Part shown: piece by piece, positions 57,605 through 64,000 of the stretch | Layout of the letters: each line of letters opens with the position of its first letter | How positions within the stretch are numbered: position 1 is the first letter of the stretch | Source: Capsicum annuum | Taxonomy: Eukaryota; Streptophyta; Magnoliopsida; Solanales; Solanaceae | Length of the DNA: 64,000 bases | Reading direction: 5' to 3' | Assembly: GCF_002878395.1 (NCBI RefSeq) | Contig: NW_025892544.1 | Location: 124,001 to 188,000, forward strand | Notes under the pieces: generated by a model | Database searches by the model: none | Seen by the model: only the letters and a program-made list of their open reading frames with translations | Told to the model about the DNA's origin: nothing | Translations under genes and position numbers: made by a program

Positions 57605-57616
57605 TGGTATCAGAGC
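57605..57616 (+). other. primer-binding site of element G (initiator tRNA-Met)
   Basis: TGGTATCAGAGC, complementary to the 3' end of plant initiator tRNA-Met, four bases inside the 5' LTR end. It is where minus-strand DNA synthesis would be primed. Confidence 0.92.
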
Positions 57617-57821
57617 CTAAGTTTTAAAGTGTCCTAGAAAGTCTGAAAGTCACGTCTAGTAGAGTCTTGTGCATGGGTGTGTAGCGTACCATACTTATGG
57701 ATAAGAGGCAGCAAGGTATTTAGGAAAAGTTTCCCTTTTTTCAGTATTCATGTCATGCGATTGAGCATGAGCTCAAGTTAAATTCTTAGTCTAATCCGTT
57801 TCCTCCTTCCATTTACAGAAC

Positions 57822-58975
57822 ATGCCTCCCAAGAAGAACAGAAGAAGAATAGGAACTCAGCCAGCCCCTCAGCCTATCCAGGAAGATCCTCTAGACGAGT
57901 GGTTCTCTTATGCAGAATTCAAGGTTGTGTTCACTACTTTATCAAACTCCGTAGAAGCACAAGATAAACTACCAACTACTATTTCGGTGAACCCAGTGGC
58001 CAATACTATTGTAACCAGAATTAGGGACTTCACCCGAATAAGTCCTCCTTTTTTCATGTGATCCAAGTCTGAAGAGGATCCATATGAATTCTTAGATATA
58101 GTTCAAAGGTAACAGATGCTATGGGGGTGACATCTAGTCAGAGTTCCAAGTTAGATGCCTATCAATTACAGGATGTAGACCAACTTGGTTCAAGCAATGG
58201 AAAGTTGATAGTGGTATTGATACATGGCATATAGAATAGGAAGAGTTTCCCATGGTTTTTTTGGACAGATTATTTCTATTGGATTTGACAGAGGCTAAGG
58301 TATTAGGATTTATTAATTTGAGTTAAGGTAACATAAAGTGTGAGGGAGTATTCTCTCAAGTTTACTCAATTAGCTAGATATGCTCCTCATGTGGTAGCTG
58401 ACAGTAGGTCCAAGATGAGTAAGTTTGTGTCTAGTGTGGTCAAGGAGTGTAGGACCATAATACTGATTAGTGAGATGGACTTGTGTAGACTGATAGTACA
58501 TGCTAAACAGATAGAGGCGCGGAATATTAAGAACATAGAGAGAGGAAACAAGAGAGCTAGGATGGGTAGTTTTAATTTCAATCGGCCAAAGTCAGAGGGT
58601 GGTGACCGTCCTCAATTTTATCAGAAGTCTTCAGCCCTAGTGCCCTCTTCAGCCACTGCCTCAGTACCTAAATTCTGAAATGACAATAGGGATAAGGCAC
58701 CAGGATCTATGTCCTAGGTTAGTGTTAGCAGTGCTCATACCAATCTTTTATGTCAAAAATATGGCAGACACTATCAGGGTGAGTGTAGAGCAGGTAGTGA
58801 TATGTTATTCGGGTATGGCAAGCCAGGCCATCAGATTTGGGAGTGTCGGGTAGTTGCTCAGAAATGTAGGTATGTGCACCAACAGGGCTAGTCCCATCAG
58901 TAGTCAGCTCCATCCGGTTGCCCAAATCAGCAGGGTGTCGCTTCCAGTGCCACTAGTGGTCAACGTTAAAACAGA
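57822..58975 (+). pseudogene. gag of Tekay element G
   Basis: Starts 'MPPKKNRRRIGTQPAPQPIQ', the normal beginning of Tekay/Del gag; 'DFTRISPPFF' leads into the capsid domain. A TGA follows 'FFM' at 58060, then a frameshift. The frame resumes at 58340 ('REYSLKFTQLARYAPHVVAD', 'IEARNIKNIERGNKRAR') and continues into the nucleocapsid: 'CQKYGRHYQGEC' at 58751-58786 and 'GYGKPGHQIWEC' at about 58814-58849, both with Cys-to-Tyr or other losses in the CCHC pattern. The second part is in the same frame as pol, as expected for a gag-pol fusion. Confidence 0.85.
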
Positions 58976-59377
58976 TTATATGCTCTTCAATCTCTCTAAG
59001 ATTAGGAAAATTCTCCTGACATAGTTACTAGTACGTTGTAGGTCTTTCACTTACATGTTTATGCTTTACTAGACCCTAGAACTTCTCTTTCTTTTGTAAC
59101 TCTATATATAGCTATAAATTTCAGAGTCAATCCCGAAACTCTAGAAGAGCCCTTTTTAGTGTCTACCCCAGTAGGTGTTTCCATTGTAGCCAGGTAGGTA
59201 TATAGGAACTGTCCGATCATAATATCTCAAAAAGTTACCTCAGTTGATCTCGTAGAGTTAGAGATAATGGATTTTGATGTCATTCTCGGCATGGATTAGC
59301 TCCACTCATACTATGCCTTCATTGATTATAGAAATAGAATAGTTCTTTTTCAGTTTCCAAATAAACCAGTCCTTGAA
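58976..59377 (+). pseudogene. aspartic protease of Tekay element G
   Basis: The reading 'VYALLDPRTSLSFVTLYIAI' (59055-59115) corresponds to the retropepsin active-site loop. The Gly after Asp-Ser/Pro is Arg here, which should abolish activity. 'ETLEEPFLVSTPVGVSIVAR' follows, then the conserved 'LEIMDFDVILGMD', stop, '[10 protein letters not shown]' (59260-59330), where the stop replaces the family's Trp (TGG to TAG). Confidence 0.8.
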
Positions 59378-60178
59378 TTGAGGGGTAGTACTACAACTGT
59401 TAAGGGTCAGTTGATTTCATACCTTATAGCCAGAAAGATGATATCTAAGGGGTGTGTCTACCATCTTGTGCGAGTTAAAGACTCTAGCTCAGAAACTCCT
59501 ACTCTTGAGTCTATTCTAGTAGTACATGAATTCTCAGATATATTTCGTGAAGATCTTCTCAGAGTTCCTCCCAAAAGGGAGATAGACTTCGAAATAGATC
59601 TTCTTCTAGATACTCAGCCCATATTTATTCAGCCATACAGAATGGCTCCAGCTAAACTCAAAGAGTTAAGAGAACAGTTAAAGGATCTCCTAGATAGAGG
59701 ATTCATCAGACCCAGCATCTCCCTGTGGGGTGCACCTGTATTATTCATACGTAAGAAGGATGGTTCTGTCAGAATTTTTATTAACTACCGCCAGTTGAAA
59801 AAGGTCACAGTCAAGAATAAATACCCACTTCCTAGAATCGATGACTTGTTTGACCAACTTCAGGGCGCTAGTTACTTTTCCAAGATAGACCTCAGATCAT
59901 GCTATCATCATCTTAGAGTCAGAGAACTTGACATTCCAAAGTATGGTCACTTCGAATTTCTAGTCATGTCCTTTGGTCTCATAAATGCCCCAATAACCTT
60001 CATGGACTTGATAAACCGAGTGTTCAAGTATTACTTGGATATGTTTGTCATAGTCTTCATTGATGTCATTCTTGTTTACTCCTATAACGAAAAAAATCAT
60101 GTGGACCATTACAAGATAGTGTTACAAACTCTTAGACCCCATCAGTTGTTCGCTAAATTCAATAAGTGTGAATTCTAG
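59378..60178 (+). pseudogene. reverse transcriptase of Tekay element G
   Basis: An uninterrupted stretch of 266 codons, part of the longer polyprotein. It has '[20 protein letters not shown]' (linker), '[20 protein letters not shown]', '[20 protein letters not shown]', '[20 protein letters not shown]', '[16 protein letters not shown]' (first catalytic Asp present) and '[18 protein letters not shown]'. The active-site motif reads F-I-D-V at 60056-60067 instead of F-I-D-D, so the second catalytic Asp of the pair is lost. It ends with a TAG at 60176 where the thumb continues ('SIAFLGHIISGDSIRVDPQK'). Confidence 0.9.
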
Positions 60179-60990
60179 CTAAGATCAATAGCTTTTCTTG
60201 GCCATATTATTTCTGGTGATAGCATTAGAGTTGATCCTCAAAAGATTGAACCGATAAGAAAATGGCCTAGACCCATCTCTCTATCAGATATCAGGAGTTT
60301 CTTGGGTTTGGCTAGCTATTAATGATGGTTTATTGAAGGGTTTTATTCTATTGCATCCCCTAAGTCCAGATTGACTCAGAAGAAATTTAAGTTTTAATGG
60401 TCAGATTCTTGCAAGAAGAGTTTTCATGAGTTTAAGACTCGACTTACCTTATCCCCTATTCTTACTCTACCATATGGTTTTGATGGGTTTGTTGTGTACT
60501 ATGATGCATCCAGAGTAGGTTTGGGTTGTTTCCTCATGCAGAGAGGTAAGGTCATAGCCTACGTCTCCAGACAGCTTAAGCCTTATAAGAAGAATTATTC
60601 AACTCATGATCTTGAGCTGGTAGCAGTAGTATTCTCCTTAAAGATTTAGAGGCATTACTTAGATAGGGTGCATATAGATGTGTTCACAAATCATAAAAGC
60701 CTCCAGTATGTGTTCTCTCAGAAAGATTTGAATTTACATCAGAGAAAGTGGTTACAATTATTAAAATATTATGATATGAGTGTTCTATATCATCTGGGCA
60801 AGGCCAATGTAGTGGCTGATGCTCTTAGTAGATTGTCTATGGGCAGTGTTGCTTATGTTGAGGATGGTAAAAAGAAGTTAGCTCAGGAAGTTCATCAGCT
60901 TGCCCAACTAGGTGTCCACTTAGTCAACTCAATAGAGGGTAGTTGTGGGTGCAGAGTAGCTCAGAATCATCTCTAGTTTTTGAGGTGAAG
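60179..60990 (+). pseudogene. RNase H of Tekay element G
   Basis: In the RT frame. It reads 'IRSFLGLASY', two stops, 'WFIEGFYSIASP'; then '[20 protein letters not shown]', '[14 protein letters not shown]', stop, 'RHYLDRVHIDVFTNHKSLQY' and 'HLGKANVVADALSRLSMGSV' (to about 60850). The acidic positions D (YDAS), E (HDLEL) and D (FTNHKSL in place of FTDHKSL) show that one Asp has become Asn. Stops at Arg/Trp-type codons fit C-to-T decay. Confidence 0.85.
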
Positions 60991-61089
60991 GAAAAGTAGG
61001 ATAGAGATCCCAGTCTAGTTAAGTTGAAAGAATTAGTCAAAGATCAGAAAGTAGAAATCTTCTCCCAAGGGGGAGATAGTGTGTTGCCC

Positions 61090-62010
61090 TGTTAGGGTAT
61101 ATTGTGTGTGCCTGGTGTAGATAATTTGAGGCAAAAAATTCTTACAGAAGTGCATGGTGTACATTACTCTATTCATCCAGGGGCCACTAAGATATACCAT
61201 AATTTATGGGAGATCTATTGGTGAAGTGGGATGAAAAGAGATATTTCAGAGTTTGTAGCTAAGTGCTCTATATGTCAGCAAGTTAAGATTGAGCACCAGA
61301 AGCCTAGTGGGTCCATATAGGAGTTCAGTATTCCCATGTGGAAATGAGAGGAAGTGAACATAGATTTGTGATAGGTTTGTCTCGTACCCATCATCAGCAT
61401 AATTCTATTTGGGTTATCGTAGATAGGATGTCCATATCAGTTCATTTCTTTCCTGTCCATACCTCTTATTCAGCTAAGGACTATGCCAATTTCTATCTCA
61501 GAGAATTGGTTAGGTTAGATGTTATTCCCTTATCTATTATCTCCGATAGAGGTACTCAATCTTCCTTTCACTTCTAGAAAGCATTCCAAATGGGTCTTGG
61601 TACCCAAGTTCATATCAGTACAACCTTCCACCCTCAAACAGATGGTCAAATAGAAAGGACCATTCAGACTCTTGAGGACATGCTGAGAGCATACGTTGTT
61701 TTCAAGGGTAGTTGGGATGACCATTTTCCTTTGATTGAATTCGCATGCAATAACAGGTATCATTCTAGTACCCGTATGGCTCTATTTGAACCTCTCTATG
61801 GTAGGATATGTATATCTCCAATTGTTTGGTTTGAAGTAGGTGATGCTGCAGTAGTAGGGCCTAACTTGGTGTTCGATGCCTTAGTGAAGGTGCTGTTGAT
61901 TTGAGAAAGGCTTAGGGCTGCCCACAGCCGACAAAAATTGTATGCAAATATGAGGAGAAAGGTCTCAAGTTTGAGGTTGGGGATTTTGTGTACTTTAAAT
62001 TCTCTCCCAT
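61090..62010 (+). pseudogene. integrase of Tekay element G
   Basis: After a frame change. The zinc-binding HHCC region reads 'ILTEVHGVHYSIHPGATKIY', 'GMKRDISEFVAKCSICQQVK' (61138-61290). The first Asp is in 'VNID' at about 61361; a 1-nt frameshift follows. 'NSIWVIVDRMSISVHFFPVH', second Asp in 'LSIISDRGTQSSFHF' (about 61530-61575), 'TTFHPQTDGQIERTIQTLED' with the catalytic Glu (about 61620-61685), and 'GSWDDHFPLIEFACNNRYHS' follow. All three catalytic residues are visible, but not in one open frame. Confidence 0.88.
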
Positions 62011-62113
62011 GAAGGGAGTGAAGAGATTCAGCAAGAAGGGGAAACTCAGTTCCTGATATGTTGGTCCCTTCAGAATTCTCAATCGCTCTGAAAAGGTAGC
62101 TTACAAGCTTGAG

Positions 62114-62412
62114 TTGCCTTCAGATCTAGCCTTAGTACACCCAGTATTCCATGCCTCATTATTGAAAAAGTGTGTTGGTGATCCAGTTGTAGTTGTTTTC
62201 TTAGAAAGTGTAGATATTCAAAACAGTCTTTCCTATGAGGAAGTTCCAGTCGAAATTCTTAATCATCAAGTATGTAGACTAAGGAACAAAGAAGTTCCAT
62301 TAGTCAAGGTTCTTTGGTGGAATTAGTCCATTGAGGGAGACACTTGGAAAGCAGAAGTAGATATATAGACCAAGTACCCACATCTTTTCTCCGCGAATAC
62401 AGATTCAATATA
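62114..62412 (+). pseudogene. chromodomain end of integrase, Tekay element G
   Basis: 'LALVHPVFHASLLKKCVGDP' is the GPY/F-to-chromodomain linker. 'YEEVPVEILNHQVCRLRNKE' with 'VPLVKVLWWN', stop, 'SIEGDTWKAEVDI', stop, 'TKYPHLFSAN' is a chromodomain (about 62233-62395). The stop after WWN replaces Gln. In chromoviruses this module guides integration to particular chromatin; its aromatic cage cannot be judged reliably here. Confidence 0.85.
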
Positions 62413-62601
62413 AGGTACCAGTCTTCTTAAGATTTTTCTCTATCATGCTCAGTTTCAGCCGCACATCATGTTCATGTCAGTCGCGCATTCATGAATTAGT
62501 TCAGTCATGCATTCCATGCATCAGACATGCATATTTAGTATGTAAGTTTAGTCCATCAGTTTCTTCATCTTAACCAGTTTCATTCGGGGACGAATGATCC
62601 C

Positions 62602-62614
62602 AAGGGGGAGATAT
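62602..62614 (+). other. polypurine tract of element G
   Basis: AAGGGGGAGATAT directly before the 3' LTR, preceded by 'ttcattcggggacgaatgat', the usual context at the end of Tekay/Del elements. It is the plus-strand DNA primer region. Confidence 0.88.
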
Positions 62615-64000
62615 TATAACACCCCATATTTCTCTAGCATAATCTAAGTCCCAATACGTGAGTATTTGTATATGAAATTTTTGAAAAACTCATTATTTTT
62701 CAGTTTAGAGTCTGCCATTGCGTAGGAAATTTAATTCTCTTTCCAATGATATAAGATTTTCCTAAATCCAATAATCGGGTAAGACGTTATGGCGATTTTA
62801 AGTTTAAGTCGTTAAGCACCGTCATTTTAACCTTAAGCTCATCGCGGAGCAGGACAATCTCCCATTTGGAAAATTCCAGTGAGGGTCCACGATTCTGGCA
62901 TATTGCGCCATAGGCCAACTTGACATTTGTACATTTCCAGTGTTGAAGCGCGATACCACCACGTCGTGCTAAACTTCCAGGTCCCAATTAGTGAAGGAAT
63001 ATGAATTCCCCACGTTACACCATAGATCAGTTTCCCAGTTTTTCGATAAATTTAGGATTTTCAGTCTGTTCTGAGTTTTAATTCCAAGGTTTTTTAAGTA
63101 CTTTTTCCTTAACCCAGTCATCCCTAAATACGAAATTAAGTCCCTAATAACCTAATTCGGCATTATTCTAATCAATTTTTCCCCAAAATCAAGAACATTC
63201 TCTCAATTAGCAAAACCCTAACCCTCAAGAATCAAGGTCAAATCTTAATAACTCTCCATCAATACTTTCAAATTCATCATCCAGGTATGTTAGATGTTCA
63301 TCCATGGAGTCCAAGTATCCATTTTAATTACAAATCTATCATCTTTTCAAGCTAATTGATTTAAATTGTGATTTCACCCATGAATCTCCATGTACTATTG
63401 ATTCTATACCATGATTCAATGAAATTTTTGTTGTTATCCAATCCTCCATGTTTTAATATTATTATTTACTGGATCAAACCATGATTTAATACTATTATGT
63501 CAAATTTATGCTATTTATATAAGTTTCATGACATTCCTATGATTGTTTTAAATCATGAACTACAAGTGTTTGATAAAATATGTACAACAGTGATGGATTT
63601 AATAAAAGCCTTCATGTTTTGTCCCCCAAAATTTAGTGTCTTTTCAGTATTGTTTTTTTGAGTCCTGGGGGTATTAAATACCCGAAAACCATAGATTTTT
63701 ATTAAATCTAGTCTCAGTACATTACAGAATAGTCTTTAGATTATACTATAAGCATTATCAGAATAGTCAGATATCAGTCATTAAACTCAAAATAGTCTAG
63801 TATCTCAGTGTCTTTCAGTTGGGAGTAGGATTTAGTACCGAGTGAGTGTAGGGATAGAGGATTCCCCATTAGATAGGTAGAGTCATTAATAGCAGTCCCT
63901 ATACTTCAGAACTACGTAGCCAGTGTAGGACATGCATAGTCACCCATCAGATTAGGCTTGACTATCTCGCAGGGGTCAGCCATCAGTTCAGGATTGACAC
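62615..64000 (+). repeat. 3' LTR of Tekay element G (truncated by window)
   Basis: Starts TATAACACCC, a mutated TG end, and aligns with 55165 onwards for 1386 bp to the window end. Compared with the 5' LTR it lacks about 40 bp around 63040 (the segment at 55596-55640) and about 18 bp at 63300 (between two near-identical 'tccatgga/tccgtgga' repeats at 55893-55918). Confidence 0.92.

Larger units (their letters stand above)
55165..64000 (+). mobile_element. Tekay/Del-type chromovirus (Ty3/gypsy) element G, 3' LTR truncated by window end
   Basis: 5' LTR 55165-57600, PBS 57605-57616, gag-pol 57822 to about 62410, polypurine tract 62602-62614, 3' LTR from 62615 to beyond 64000. The internal region is 5014 bp. 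The domain order gag, PR, RT, RNase H, integrase, chromodomain and the long LTR identify the Tekay/Del chromovirus lineage. It lies inside LINE ORF2; the left flanking 5-mer is GCTGA, and the right flank is outside the window. LTR copies differ at roughly one position in eight by eye. Confidence 0.92.

Noticed and set aside
59378..60178. Longest open frame considered as an active gene
   Set aside because: It is part of the Tekay polyprotein with a mutated active site and stops on both sides in the same frame.

Overview
The window looks like retrotransposon-filled heterochromatin from a flowering plant, most likely a Solanaceae species. The evidence is its high AT content, Athila-like and Tekay-type Ty3/gypsy elements, an L1-type LINE with a DUF4283-like ORF1, and a copia element with a tRNA-Met primer site. 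The family resemblance to Solanaceae repeats is an inference from recognised protein motifs. I found no intact host gene, tRNA, rRNA or CRISPR array. Every coding region is a decayed transposon gene with stops and frameshifts.

Layout. 1-4284: overlapping remnants of Ty3/gypsy elements on the + strand (LTR ends, an RNase H/integrase remnant, and a 2.6-kb LTR of another family). 4285-27512: a three-level nest. A + strand element C, which carries an accessory ORF, is split by minus-strand Athila-like element A (4474 to about 25007). Element A is in turn split within its own right LTR by Athila-like element B (14527-24512), with a perfect 5-bp target duplication GTAAA. B has gag, protease, RT, RNase H and integrase. 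A has gag and protease but no RT or integrase, and instead carries an accessory 'plant transposon protein'-like ORF behind its own promoter-like block. 27513-42310: a third Athila-like element, D (minus strand, left LTR missing). Its protease region is split by a non-autonomous copia element F (31991-38665) with two LTRs, gag and a 3' accessory ORF but no visible pol. 42311-50470: decayed intergenic DNA with an orphan accessory module E (43690-45960), a GAT-rich higher-order repeat, a possible LTR fragment and an AT-rich tandem duplication. 50480-55164: an L1-type LINE (ORF1, endonuclease, RT). It is interrupted by a nearly complete Tekay/Del chromovirus G (55165 to beyond 64000), with a 2436-bp 5' LTR, PBS, gag, PR, RT, RNase H, integrase, chromodomain, polypurine tract and the start of the 3' LTR.

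How the parts relate. B and D would supply polymerase and integrase functions. A shares with them the LTR architecture, primer-site region, gag, protease and the 1.5-kb 3' noncoding block, so A looks like a non-autonomous partner that replaced pol with an accessory gene. All Athila-like LTRs, the internal promoter of A and the orphan module E carry clusters of short palindromes upstream of a TATA box, with a different palindrome sequence in each lineage. Copia element F carries its own dispersed near-palindrome, about a dozen copies of an AGGGACCAGGTCCCT-like motif. These palindrome systems, and the recurring 'palindromes + TATA + leader intron + accessory ORF' cassette, are the most unusual signals in the window.
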